From Sphingomonas sp. Leaf34 (GTDB lineage Bacteria; Pseudomonadota; Alphaproteobacteria; Sphingomonadales; Sphingomonadaceae): a stretch of 64,000 nucleotides of DNA. The position numbers and the translations under genes are program-made. The notes below the pieces were generated by a model. That model ran no database searches. It had not been told where the DNA came from and saw only the letters and a program-made list of their open reading frames with translations. Below are positions 8,223 through 18,691 of this stretch, in pieces; within the stretch, counting starts at the first letter, position 1; every line of letters starts with the position of its first letter. The DNA is taken from assembly GCF_001421805.1 (NCBI RefSeq), contig NZ_LMLC01000001.1, positions 806,001 through 870,000 of the forward strand, written 5' to 3'.

Positions 8223-9164
8223 TCATGGAATCCGCAGATTCGCCCCTGTCGTGGCCAGGATATACCCCCGCATCGCCTCGCTTGCGCGCTCGGAAAGCGC
8301 CATGAACGCGCGTCGCCGGTCGTGCATGTCGGGGCGGCGTTCGAACAGCCCCGTGTCGGTCATCCGCGCGATCCAGCGCAGTGCGGTGGTGGGTGCGACC
8401 GCGGCGGCGATGCACAGGCTCGACACCGAGACCCGCGCCTGTTCGAGTTCGGCGGCGTAGAGGTCGAGCAGCATGTCCCAGCCCGGATCCTCAAACAGCG
8501 CGGTGCCGAAAAACTGGTCGCGCAACCGCCGCGCGCGGATCGCCCGCCGGACGTCTGCAGCACTCGGCGTGGCGAGCGACGGCGGCGCGCCGTAGCGGGT
8601 CGTCCGGTCGCCGACGATCGGCGCGGCGGGTGCATCCCCCGCAAGCTCCGCACGGGTCAGCCGCGCGAGCGCCTCGGCGATCCGCGCGACCTCGGTGTTC
8701 AGCCGCTCCAGTCGCATGCCATCGGTCTCGCGCCCGGTATCGAACACGCCCGCAGGACTGCGCGTGCGCTCGACGGCGACCACGATGGCCGCCAAGCAGT
8801 CCGCGACGCCGGGATCGACCAGCAGCGTCGTGCCGCCGCCCAGGGTCGCCGCCGAGACCGCATCGATCTGGTCGGCATCCAACGCGACCACCAGCGCGGC
8901 CTCCAGAACGGCCGCGCGCGCGACGATCCGCGGCAGATGGTCGGCAAGGACGGCGGCGTCCACCCCCGCCGCCTCGACCACCACCACCTGCGGCGTGGCG
9001 TGAAGGGCGAACGGCGCCTGCCACCCGATCCGGGCGACGATCCGCCCGTCGACCGCCGCCAGCGCGGCGGCGAAACAGTCGGGTGCGCCCTCTGCCGTGA
9101 TCAGGATCGCATCGATCCCGGTGTCGTACCGCGTATCGGAAGGGGCGTCGTCGAGTGGGGTCAT
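8223..9164 (-). CDS. MarR-type winged-helix regulator with an N-terminal alpha/beta domain
   Basis: 313 residues. The C-terminal third (from about 215: RRLRDQFFGTALFEDPGWDMLLDLYAAEL, then SVSSLCIAAAVAPTTALRWIARMTDTGLFERR) is a winged helix-turn-helix of the MarR kind found often in sphingomonads. The N-terminal half has alternating beta and alpha segments (QVVVVEAAGVDAAVLADHLPRI, AALVVALDADQIDAVSAATLGGGTTLLVDPG) that resemble a degenerate response-regulator receiver without the usual acidic pocket. It may therefore be a phosphorylation-independent regulator. Target genes are unknown. Downstream of pntB on the same strand but with a gap of 111 bases. Confidence 0.75.
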   Translation of the reverse strand: MTPLDDAPSDTRYDTGIDAILITAEGAPDCFAAALAAVDGRIVARIGWQAPFALHATPQVVVVEAAGVDAAVLADHLPRIVARAAVLEAALVVALDADQIDAVSAATLGGGTTLLVDPGVADCLAAIVVAVERTRSPAGVFDTGRETDGMRLERLNTEVARIAEALARLTRAELAGDAPAAPIVGDRTTRYGAPPSLATPSAADVRRAIRARRLRDQFFGTALFEDPGWDMLLDLYAAELEQARVSVSSLCIAAAVAPTTALRWIARMTDTGLFERRPDMHDRRRAFMALSERASEAMRGYILATTGANLRIP

Positions 9165-9275
9165 GGCTATCTCCGCTGGGTTGCGAAGACTAGCCTCGGC
9201 GATCGCCAGAATTACACCCGAACTGGAACGAGTTTCGTTGAAGTTGGGGAACCTTCGCGAGACGAGGCCGATCGC

Positions 9276-10769
9276 CTAGTCGAGCGCCTTGACGATATCC
9301 TCGACCATCTTCTTGGCATCGGCGAGCAGCATCATCGTATTGTCGCGGTAAAACAGGTCGTTATCTACCCCTGCATAGCCGACGCCACCCATTGATCGCT
9401 TGATGAACAGCACCGTCTTGGCCTTTTCCACATCGAGCACGGGCATGCCGTAGATCGGCGAGGCCTTGTCGGTCTTGGCGGCGGGGTTGGTCACGTCGTT
9501 GGCGCCGATCACGAACGCGACGTCGGTCTGCGCGAACTCGCTGTTGATGTCCTCGAGCTCGAACACGTCGTCATACGGCACGTTCGCCTCCGCCAGCAGC
9601 ACGTTCATATGCCCCGGCATGCGCCCCGCGACCGGGTGGATCGCGTATTTCACGCGGACGCCCTCGGCCTTCAGCTTGTCGCCCATCTCGCGCAGGACGT
9701 GCTGCGCCTGCGCCACCGCCATGCCGTAGCCGGGGACGATGATGACCTGCTCGGCCTGGCTCATCAGGAACGCGGCGTCCTCCGCCGAACCGCGCTTCCA
9801 CGGACGATCGATCGCCGTGCCGCCGCCGCTGGTATCCGCGACCGCGCCGAACCCGCCGGCGATCACGCTGATGAAGCTGCGGTTCATCGCGCGGCACATG
9901 ATGTAGCTCAGGATCGCGCCCGAGCTGCCGACCAGCGCACCGGTGATGATCATCGCGCTGTTGTGGAGCGTGAAGCCCATCGCGGCGGCGGCCCAGCCCG
10001 AATAGGAATTGAGCATGCTGACGACCACCGGCATGTCCGCGCCGCCGATCGGGACGATCAGCAGGAAGCCGATGGCGAAGCTCAGCAGCGTGATCGTCCA
10101 GAAGATCCACGCCGACTGGTCGGTCACGAAATACCCGATCAGCCCGAGGATGCCGGCGAGCAGCGCGAGATTGATGACGTGGCGCCCCGGCAGCATGATC
10201 GGCTTGCCGCCCATGTTGCCGTTGAGTTTCAGGAACGCGATCACCGAGCCCGAAAACGTGATCGCACCGATCGCGACGCCGAGCCCCAGCTCGATCCGGC
10301 TGACAGGGTGGATCACCGCGAAAGGCTGGCCGATCATCGGCACGACGAGGTCGGAAATCCCGAACGCCTGCGGGTTGAGATAGGCCGCGACGCCGACGAG
10401 CACTGCAGCGAGCCCGACGAGGCTGTGGAACGCGGCGACGAGCTGCGGCATCGCGGTCATCGCGATCTTTTTCGCGGTGACTAGGCCGATGATGGCGCCG
10501 ATCACTATGGCCGCGAGAATTTCGGCAATCGTTAGCGCATCGTAAGTCCACGTTTCCCCGTAAAGGTCGGCGCGATCGATCATCCCTCCCGCGACCGGCA
10601 CATGCGTCACCAGCGTCGTCACGACCGCGATCGTCATCCCGATAATACCGAAGCGGTTGCCGCGCTGGCTCGACGCCGGGCTCGACAGCCCGCGCAGCGC
10701 GAGGATGAAACACACCCCCGCGACCAGATAGGCGAGCGATGCCCAGGGGCTGACCGTCAGTTCATGCAT
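9276..10769 (-). CDS. pntB: NAD(P) transhydrogenase subunit beta
   Basis: The 497-residue membrane subunit of proton-translocating transhydrogenase, which couples hydride transfer from NADH to NADP+ with the proton gradient. The N-terminal half has multiple membrane segments. The C-terminal NADP-binding domain III carries VIIVPGYGMAVAQAQHVLREM, IHPVAGRMPGHMNVLLAEANVPYD, VIGANDVTNPAA and the closing KRSMGGVGYAGVDNDLFY. It is the last gene of the pntAA-pntAB-pntB operon (27 bases after pntAB), the three-polypeptide arrangement seen in Rhodospirillum. Confidence 0.97.
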   Translation of the reverse strand: MHELTVSPWASLAYLVAGVCFILALRGLSSPASSQRGNRFGIIGMTIAVVTTLVTHVPVAGGMIDRADLYGETWTYDALTIAEILAAIVIGAIIGLVTAKKIAMTAMPQLVAAFHSLVGLAAVLVGVAAYLNPQAFGISDLVVPMIGQPFAVIHPVSRIELGLGVAIGAITFSGSVIAFLKLNGNMGGKPIMLPGRHVINLALLAGILGLIGYFVTDQSAWIFWTITLLSFAIGFLLIVPIGGADMPVVVSMLNSYSGWAAAAMGFTLHNSAMIITGALVGSSGAILSYIMCRAMNRSFISVIAGGFGAVADTSGGGTAIDRPWKRGSAEDAAFLMSQAEQVIIVPGYGMAVAQAQHVLREMGDKLKAEGVRVKYAIHPVAGRMPGHMNVLLAEANVPYDDVFELEDINSEFAQTDVAFVIGANDVTNPAAKTDKASPIYGMPVLDVEKAKTVLFIKRSMGGVGYAGVDNDLFYRDNTMMLLADAKKMVEDIVKALD

Positions 10770-10796
10770 ATCGCGTCCCCTCGCCTGGCGTGCCGC

Positions 10797-11114
10797 TCAC
10801 TTGCTCGAAGCGGGCGCGACCGGCCGTTCCTTCTTCTTGTACATCGCCAGCATCCGCGCGGTGACCGCAAAGCCACCGAAGATGTTGACGCTCGCCAGCA
10901 CCACCGCGACCAGCCCGAGCGCCTTGGCGACGCCCGACCCGGCACCGATCCCGGCAGCGGCGGCGGCGATCAGCGCGCCGACGATGATGACGCTGGAGAT
11001 CGCATTGGTCACCGCCATCAGCGGCGTGTGCAACGCGGGCGTGACCGCCCAGACGACGAAATACCCGACGAAACACGCCAGCACGAAGATCGACAGGATC
11101 GCGATAAAGTCCAT
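10797..11114 (-). CDS. pntAB: NAD(P) transhydrogenase subunit alpha part 2
   Basis: A 105-residue membrane protein with three hydrophobic segments (FIAILSIFVLACFVGYFVVW, TNAISSVIIVGALIAAAA, VAVVLASVNIFGGFAVTARML) ending in MYKKKE, the standard alpha-2 subunit that forms part of the proton channel with PntB. The start codon overlaps the stop of a 45-codon ORF (TAATG). In related operons this gene follows pntAA closely. Here about 580 bases with a DUF559 gene and repeats separate them. Confidence 0.95.
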   Translation of the reverse strand: MDFIAILSIFVLACFVGYFVVWAVTPALHTPLMAVTNAISSVIIVGALIAAAAAGIGAGSGVAKALGLVAVVLASVNIFGGFAVTARMLAMYKKKERPVAPASSK

Positions 11115-11251
11115 TATTCGGTTCCCAATTCTCTCACGCTGCGGCGCGTGTCGCCATCAACGGCCCGAAGCTCTCGGATCACGACATCATAATCTCGAGG
11201 TTTCATCGTCCGCTCCACAAGAGCCATAGACGCAACACTGCCGTACATCAT
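11114..11251 (-). CDS. Small ORF (45 aa) coupled to pntAB
   Basis: An ATG at 11251 follows GGGGAGGA and gives 45 codons ending in ELGTE, with the stop codon overlapping pntAB as TAATG. The middle (MKPRDYDVVIRELRAVDG) is charged and probably helical. The ATG also overlaps the stop codon of the DUF559 gene (ATGA), and both the start and its ribosome-binding site lie in the left repeat arm of that cassette. It may be an old resident of the pnt operon whose start was replaced by the insertion, or just a coupling peptide. I recognise no family. Confidence 0.5.
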   Translation of the reverse strand: MMYGSVASMALVERTMKPRDYDVVIRELRAVDGDTRRSVRELGTE

Positions 11252-11637
11252 TCCTCCCCGGCACGGGGAGGGGGACCGGCCGCAGGCTGGTGGAGGGGGC
11301 GGGCCGCAGACGACACGATCATCGTCACCACGGCCTCGATATCCCCCAGCACGTCGCCGGCGGCCACACGCAGCACCCGGTGGCCATTCTGCTCTAAAAA
11401 TCGGTCGCGATCGGTGTCGCGCTGGAGGCGATCGCCGCGGCCGTGGAATTCGCCATCGACCTCGACCGCCAGCTTGGCAGCGGCGCAGTAGAAGTCGCAG
11501 ACGTAGGGACCGATGGGATGCTGGTGCCGGAATTTGAAGCCGGTCTTCTGTCCTCGCAGATGCTCCCAAAGCAGCACCTCGGGAAGGCTCATCTTGCGGC
11601 GCAGTCGGCGCGCCAGCGATACTTCAGGACGCAGCAT
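11248..11637 (-). CDS. DUF559 (Vsr/restriction-like) endonuclease-family protein
   Basis: 129 residues. Residues 4-105 match DUF559, a PD-(D/E)XK/Vsr-like nuclease-fold family: LRRKMSLPEVLLWEHLRG, FKFRHQHPIGPYVCDFYC with the metal-site Asp, LAVEVDGEFH with the Glu-x-Asp, and FLEQNGHRVLRV. Its last 15 or so residues (PAAGPPPRAGEE) are encoded by a repeat arm. The gene sits precisely between two inverted repeat arms (11251-11301 and 11641-11694) within the pnt operon. Natural substrate unknown; DNA cleavage is inferred from the fold. Confidence 0.88.
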   Translation of the reverse strand: MLRPEVSLARRLRRKMSLPEVLLWEHLRGQKTGFKFRHQHPIGPYVCDFYCAAAKLAVEVDGEFHGRGDRLQRDTDRDRFLEQNGHRVLRVAAGDVLGDIEAVVTMIVSSAARPLHQPAAGPPPRAGEE

Positions 11638-11694
11638 AGGCGGGACGCCCCCTCCACCGGCTGCGCCGGTCCCCCTCCCCGTGCCGGGGAGGAA
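11251..11694. mobile_element. Putative DUF559 cassette bounded by inverted repeat arms
   Basis: The left arm (11251-11301) and right arm (11641-11694) are inverted copies, each with an outer hairpin CCTCCCCGGCACGGGGAGG, an inner small hairpin and a purine run GGAGGGGGCGG. The DUF559 gene fills the space between them. The right arm begins three bases after the pntAA stop codon. The same arm order occurs in gene-less elements at 24353-24475, 40711-40835, 42533-42657 and 54686-54812. No transposase and no target duplication are visible, so mobility is inference. Confidence 0.55.
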
Positions 11695-11696
11695 TA

Positions 11697-12818
11697 TCAC
11701 GACGTGAGCCGCGCGTTCACGATTTTGCCGCCTTGGGTCAGGCGGATCGCGTCGCCGATCTCGGCGTCGAGCACCGGTCGCCCCGCGTCCTTGTCCCAGA
11801 ACGCGCTCAGGAAATTGAACAGGTTGCGGCTGAACAGCGCGCTCGCGTCCGCCGCCAGCCGCGACGGCACGTTGCGGTGGCCGACGATCGTCACGCCGTT
11901 CACGACGACCACCTCGCCCGCGACCGAACCCTCGACATTGCCGCCCTGCTCGACCGCGAGATCGACGATCACCGAGCCCGGCTTCATGCTGGCCACCTGC
12001 GCCGCCGAGATCAGCCGCGGCGCCGAGCGCCCGGGAATCAGCGCGGTCGTGATGACGATATCCTGCTTGGCGATGTGCCCGGACACGAGCTCGGCCTGCG
12101 CCGCCTGATATTCGGGCGACATCTCGCCGGCATAGCCGCCCGTCCCCTCGCCTTCGATCCCTGCGACATTCTCGACGAAGATCGGCTTGGCGCCGAGCGA
12201 CTGGATCTGCTCGCGGGTCGCGGCGCGCACGTCGGTCGCCGACACCTGCGCGCCCAGCCGCCGCGCGGTCGCGATCGCCTGGAGCCCGGCGACGCCGACG
12301 CCCATCACGAACGCCTTGGCCGCACTGATCGTGCCCGCCGCGGTCATCATCATCGGGAAGGCGCGGCCATATTCGGCGGCCGCGTCGAGCACCGCCTTGT
12401 AGCCCGACAAGTTCGACTGCGACGACAGGATGTCCATCGACTGCGCGCGCGTGATCCGCGGCATGAATTCCATCGCCAGCGCCTCGTACCCGGCCGCGGC
12501 ATAGGCCTCGACGCGGGCGCGCTCGGCGAACGGGTTGAGGCTGGCGACGATCCACGCGCCCGGCGCCACGCCGCCGAGCGTCGCCGGATCGGGGCCCTGC
12601 ACGCCAAGCACGATGTCGGCCCCCGCCAGCGTCGCCGCGCGATCCCCGACCGACGCGCCTGCGTCGGCATAGGCGGCGTCCGCGATCGAGGCGGTCTCGC
12701 CGGCGCCCGTCTCGACCGCCAGCGTCGCGCCGAGCGCGATGAATTTCTTGACCGTTTCCGGCGTCGCGGCCACCCGCCGCTCGCCGTCCGCTTGCTCTTT
12801 CAGGACGGCGATCTTCAT
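11697..12818 (-). CDS. pntAA: NAD(P) transhydrogenase subunit alpha part 1
   Basis: The 373-residue soluble NAD(H)-binding subunit (domain I). Family signatures include MKIAVLKEQADGERRVAATPETVKK at the start, AMEFMPRITRAQSMDILSSQ near 120-140, the dinucleotide-binding GVGVAGLQAIATARRLGA and TALIPGRSAPRLI. It lacks the membrane part, which is the separate pntAB, as in the three-subunit type. The ATG at 12818 lies 4 bases after the stop of the aa3-oxidase subunit IV gene. The DUF559 cassette starts immediately behind its stop codon. Confidence 0.97.
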   Translation of the reverse strand: MKIAVLKEQADGERRVAATPETVKKFIALGATLAVETGAGETASIADAAYADAGASVGDRAATLAGADIVLGVQGPDPATLGGVAPGAWIVASLNPFAERARVEAYAAAGYEALAMEFMPRITRAQSMDILSSQSNLSGYKAVLDAAAEYGRAFPMMMTAAGTISAAKAFVMGVGVAGLQAIATARRLGAQVSATDVRAATREQIQSLGAKPIFVENVAGIEGEGTGGYAGEMSPEYQAAQAELVSGHIAKQDIVITTALIPGRSAPRLISAAQVASMKPGSVIVDLAVEQGGNVEGSVAGEVVVVNGVTIVGHRNVPSRLAADASALFSRNLFNFLSAFWDKDAGRPVLDAEIGDAIRLTQGGKIVNARLTS

Positions 12819-12822
12819 GGCG

Positions 12823-12945
12823 TTACGAAATCAGCCAGATGACGAGCGCGACGACCAGCGCGCACCCGACCGCGCCCCATTTCATCATGCCGGTCACGCT
12901 CGAATAGGTCGCCACATGCGCCTTCATGTCTCCGTTGCCGGCCAT
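12823..12945 (-). CDS. aa3-type cytochrome c oxidase subunit IV
   Basis: A 40-residue ORF, MAGNGDMKAHVATYSS..., then VTGMMKWGAVG and a single membrane helix CALVVALVIWLIS at the end. This matches the bacterial aa3-oxidase subunit IV family, a one-helix peptide found in the crystal structures of Rhodobacter and Paracoccus oxidases. It lies just upstream of pntAA, an arrangement common in alphaproteobacteria, and is probably the first gene of the pnt operon. A CAGGA sequence precedes the ATG. It is easily missed because of its size. Confidence 0.88.
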   Translation of the reverse strand: MAGNGDMKAHVATYSSVTGMMKWGAVGCALVVALVIWLIS

Positions 12946-13101
12946 GGTTCCTGCCCCTGTCCTCTGGCCCCGATCTCGGGGCGTCATCCTCTATGACGCC
13001 GACCTTAACCCGCACATCCGAGATCGCCAAGCACGACATTTAAGGCGCCCTTTACTCGGCTGGGCTATTGCACGTACCGGAACGGGACAGGATTCGCCAC
13101 G

Positions 13102-14514
<1,413 letters not shown>

Positions 14515-14602
14515 GGGAATGTCGGAGCCCGATGGAAAACGACCGTGCTACTGGTGGTCTTAGCGGATGGAAGGCCGACCAGAGCACTGGCATGTTGGCG
14601 CA

Positions 14603-15040
14603 ATGACAGACGATCCGGACCTCCGCTTCCTTGGCCTGTCTCTCTGGATCGATGGGCACCAGTTCCCTGACGCAGACGACTATTGGGACGCCAACTGGCT
14701 CCTCATTCGGGCCCGCATGGAAACAAACGGAGCCCGTATTGAGTGCAATGGGCCGATCCTGATGACCGCCGATATTAGTAGGTTTCGGGATCAACTCGCT
14801 ATCATGGTCAAGACGCTCAAAGGAGAAGCGGCTCTACAGCCGCTCGAGCCCGACCTCAAAGTCGTTCTAAGGATCCAGAGCAAAGGTCAGGTTGAGGCGA
14901 CAGTAGACATTACGCCGGATCACATGACTCAGCAGCATTCTTTTGCCCTGGATGCCGATCAAACCTATCTGCCAGCGCTGATTGATTCATGTGATGCGCT
15001 TTTGACGCGCTTTCCCATCAAGAACACAGCCAAGATATGA
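14603..15040 (+). CDS. WapI-like immunity family protein (orphan)
   Basis: 145 residues from the ATG at 14603. An ATG at 14567 would add 12 more. The pattern DDYWDANWLLIRARMETNGARIEC, a middle acidic/aromatic segment, and LDADQTYLPALIDSCDALLTRFP resembles the WapI/DUF-type immunity proteins that protect against contact-dependent toxins. No toxin, VgrG or RHS gene lies nearby. Codon use is plainly less G+C-rich than in the neighbours, from about 14530 to 15170, which suggests recent transfer. The family call is from motif memory only. Confidence 0.6.
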   Translation: MTDDPDLRFLGLSLWIDGHQFPDADDYWDANWLLIRARMETNGARIECNGPILMTADISRFRDQLAIMVKTLKGEAALQPLEPDLKVVLRIQSKGQVEATVDITPDHMTQQHSFALDADQTYLPALIDSCDALLTRFPIKNTAKI

Positions 15041-15207
15041 CCGAACAAAGGTTATTTGGCACTGCCAGGGGTGAGGAACGTCCGACAATGGGCGGTTGTT
15101 GACAGCCAAGGAAACCCGTCACTTGCTCAGCAAACAGCGACTCTTCACCACCCACTGCATCGTGACGGTTCAGCATGCTCGCACAACCGCGCCGTCTGAC
15201 GGCCAGC

Positions 15208-16092
15208 CTACCAGAGCACGCCCTTTTCGGGCGTCAGCGGTTCGGGTGCCGGGTCGCCGATCGCCTGGAGCAGGTCGATCTCGATCGTCCGGCACATCGC
15301 GTTGAGCGGCACGTCGTGGATCGTGTCCGCGAACGGGTCGACCAGGTCGTCGCCGATCTGCAGCACCGCCAAGAACATCAGTCCGGCGATCGTCGAGCCG
15401 ACCGGCGTCGCGTAACCCAGCGTCTCGACCAAGCCGATCGGCAGCAGGACGCAGAACAGTCGGGTGAACAGGCTCGGGAAGAAGCGGTACTGGTTGGGGA
15501 GCGGCGTGTTCTTGATCCGCTCCATGCCGCCCTGCGCGTTCGCGATGTCGACGAGAATCGCCTCGAACTGCGTCTGCTGGATCGTGTCGATCCAGCCGTT
15601 GCGCCGTGCAATGTCGATCCGTCGGCCGGTACCGTCGAGCAGGCCATTGGCGATATTGGTACGCTCGAGCGCGAACGACGCCTCCTCCTTCGACAGGAAG
15701 CGCAAGACTTCGGGCGCTGGGGGCTGCTTGCGCAACTGACAGCGCAGCGCGTTCACATAGGCGATCTGGCGAAGCACGATCGTCCGCTTCATGTCGTGCC
15801 CTTCGGGCTCGGGCAGCATGTTGCGCGCCATACGCGCGAGGTTGCGCGAGGCGTTGATCATCAGACCCCACAGGCCACGGCTTTCCCACCAGCGTTGATA
15901 GGCAGAGTTATCGCGGAAGCCGAGGAACAGCGCGAGTGCGGTGCCGAACAGGGTAAGCGGCAGCGCGGGCGCGTGGAATGGCAGCACATAATAGGTGACC
16001 GTGACGATCACGTCCCAGACAAACAGGCCGAGCAGCGGGCGCCAGACCTCGCTCAGAATCTGGCTCATGCGGGGTGTTGCGGTAACGATCAA
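15208..16092 (-). CDS. Bestrophin family ion channel
   Basis: 294 residues of the bacterial bestrophin (UPF0187) family, which forms pentameric chloride or cation channels in the membrane. Visible hallmarks are GFRDNSAYQRWWESRGLWG near 58-77, membrane segments around 20-50 and 205-245, and TPVGSTIAGLMFLAVLQIGDDLVDPF, the selectivity and neck region. The ATG at 16092 gives a short cytoplasmic head before the first helix. Monocistronic in appearance, between the transferred immunity-like gene and folP. Confidence 0.93.
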   Translation of the reverse strand: MIVTATPRMSQILSEVWRPLLGLFVWDVIVTVTYYVLPFHAPALPLTLFGTALALFLGFRDNSAYQRWWESRGLWGLMINASRNLARMARNMLPEPEGHDMKRTIVLRQIAYVNALRCQLRKQPPAPEVLRFLSKEEASFALERTNIANGLLDGTGRRIDIARRNGWIDTIQQTQFEAILVDIANAQGGMERIKNTPLPNQYRFFPSLFTRLFCVLLPIGLVETLGYATPVGSTIAGLMFLAVLQIGDDLVDPFADTIHDVPLNAMCRTIEIDLLQAIGDPAPEPLTPEKGVLW

Positions 16093-16159
16093 GCGGGCGG
16101 CTCCTTGTTCACGCGGCGTTTAATGCGCGAAGTCGCGTTTCGCTGCAATGCGGCGACGA

Positions 16160-17218
16160 TCAGCCCCCGACAAGCGACTGATCGCGCAGCCCGCGCCAGA
16201 TCCTGACCGCCTGCACCGTCTCGGCGACGTCATGGACGCGCAGGATCTGAACGCCCGCTTCCGCCCCCTTCACCGCCAGCGCGAGCGAGCCGGCGAGGCG
16301 CCGGTCGACCGGCGCCTCGTTCGAGAGCGCGCCGATCAGCCGCTTGCGGCTGGCGCCGAGCATGATCGGGCAGCCCAGCCCGTGAAAGATCGCGAGACCG
16401 TTCAGCAGCGCGAGATTCTCCGCGAGCGTCTTGCCGAAGCCGATGCCGGGATCGACGATGATCCGCGAGCGATCAACGCCGCCCGCGACGACTGCGGCGA
16501 TGCGCGCCTCGAGCCAATCGAAGACGTCGGTCAGGACGTTGGCATAGCCGCCATCGCCATGACCGCCCTTCTTCGGGTCGGGCGAGTGCATCAGCACGAC
16601 CGGGCAGCCGCTTTTCGCGACCACGCCGAGCGCGCGGTCGTCCCACAGCAGCGCGGCGACGTCGTTGACGATATGCGCGCCCGCGGCGAGCGTGGCCTCC
16701 ATCACCGCGGCCTTGCGCGTGTCGACCGAGACGATCGCACCGGCGCGGGCGAGGCGTTCGACGACGGGGACGAGGCGTTTGATCTCGTCGCCTTCCCAGA
16801 CCGCCGCCGCGCCGGGGCGCGTCGATTCGCCGCCCACGTCGATCAGCGTCGCGCCCGCCGCCGCCATGTCGATCCCGGCGGCAGCCGCCGCGGCGGGGTC
16901 GTCGACATGCTTGCCGCCGTCGGAGAAGCTGTCCGGGGTGACGTTGAGAATGCCGGCGACGACGGGCTGGTCGAAGCGGAGCGTGCGGTCGCCGAGCTGG
17001 AGGGCGGCGCGGGGAGCGGTGATCGTCGCGTGGAGATGCGCCGCGCGCGCGCTCAACGTCGCGACGTCGGCGACCGGGATTGTCCTTCGGGTGCGGCCTT
17101 CGATCACCTCATAGGCGGCGAACCACTGCATGCCGCCCGCGAGGCGTGCGACGGCGCCGTCGGCGTGCCCGATCGGGGTGTCGACGAACTGGACGGGGCG
17201 GAGGTGGAGGCTGATCAT
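16160..17218 (-). CDS. folP: Dihydropteroate synthase
   Basis: FolP condenses dihydropterin pyrophosphate with p-aminobenzoate and is the target of sulfonamides. In the 352-residue protein the synthase domain begins near residue 83 with VVAGILNVTPDSFSDGG. DVGGESTRPGA follows (pterin and sulfonamide site), then NDVAAL, VLMHSPDPKKGG (often MHMRG-like), DPGIGFGK and GASRKRLIG. The first 80 residues are an N-terminal extension common in alphaproteobacteria. No other folate gene is adjacent. A family D repeat lies upstream. Confidence 0.96.
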   Translation of the reverse strand: MISLHLRPVQFVDTPIGHADGAVARLAGGMQWFAAYEVIEGRTRRTIPVADVATLSARAAHLHATITAPRAALQLGDRTLRFDQPVVAGILNVTPDSFSDGGKHVDDPAAAAAAGIDMAAAGATLIDVGGESTRPGAAAVWEGDEIKRLVPVVERLARAGAIVSVDTRKAAVMEATLAAGAHIVNDVAALLWDDRALGVVAKSGCPVVLMHSPDPKKGGHGDGGYANVLTDVFDWLEARIAAVVAGGVDRSRIIVDPGIGFGKTLAENLALLNGLAIFHGLGCPIMLGASRKRLIGALSNEAPVDRRLAGSLALAVKGAEAGVQILRVHDVAETVQAVRIWRGLRDQSLVGG

Positions 17219-17263
17219 GATCCCCTTTTCCCCAAATCCGCATGCCGTTCAAACGGCTAATCC

Positions 17264-17367
17264 CGTTCGTCCCGTATAGGCATCGAGCGCGTCGAAATGC
17301 CGTATCGAGGGACATGTACCTCGATACGAGCCCTCGACTACGCTCGGTCTCTACTCGGCACGAACGG
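17264..17367. repeat. Palindromic element, family D
   Basis: About 100 bp beginning CCGTTCGTCCC and ending GGCACGAACGG, with ATCGAG and TCGATACG motifs inside. It lies between folP and ccrM. Similar elements are at 27404-27552, 28436-28506 and 59971-60040, all between genes. Confidence 0.75.
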
Positions 17368-17374
17368 CAATTCG

Positions 17375-18526
<1,152 letters not shown>

Positions 18527-18555
18527 TTATCACCCCCATAGCGGCGAAATTGTCC

Positions 18556-18691
18556 GACTCCGTCAAGCAAACAATCGTTAACGACGTTTCGGCGCGATTC
18601 CGTCGATGCGACCAATCGAGTCGCCGTCGTCCAGATATTGAGTCGTGGGAGACGTGCGGCTCAAGCCCTTGGGGTGTGGCGCGAAAGACTC
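18556..18691 (-). promoter_or_regulatory. GANTC-rich ccrM upstream region
   Basis: Five GANTC sites fall in 136 bases: 18556-18560, 18596-18600, 18618-18622, 18640-18644 and 18687-18691. A TTAAC half-site lies near 18579-18583 and resembles half of a CtrA box. In Caulobacter the ccrM promoter is controlled by CtrA and by methylation of GANTC in its leader, so a similar loop is plausible here. Which bases form the -35 and -10 boxes is not resolved. Confidence 0.55.

Noticed and set aside
14515-14602. Earlier ATG at 14567 for the immunity-like gene
   Set aside because: It has no better ribosome-binding site and adds 12 residues not seen as conserved; kept only as an alternative.
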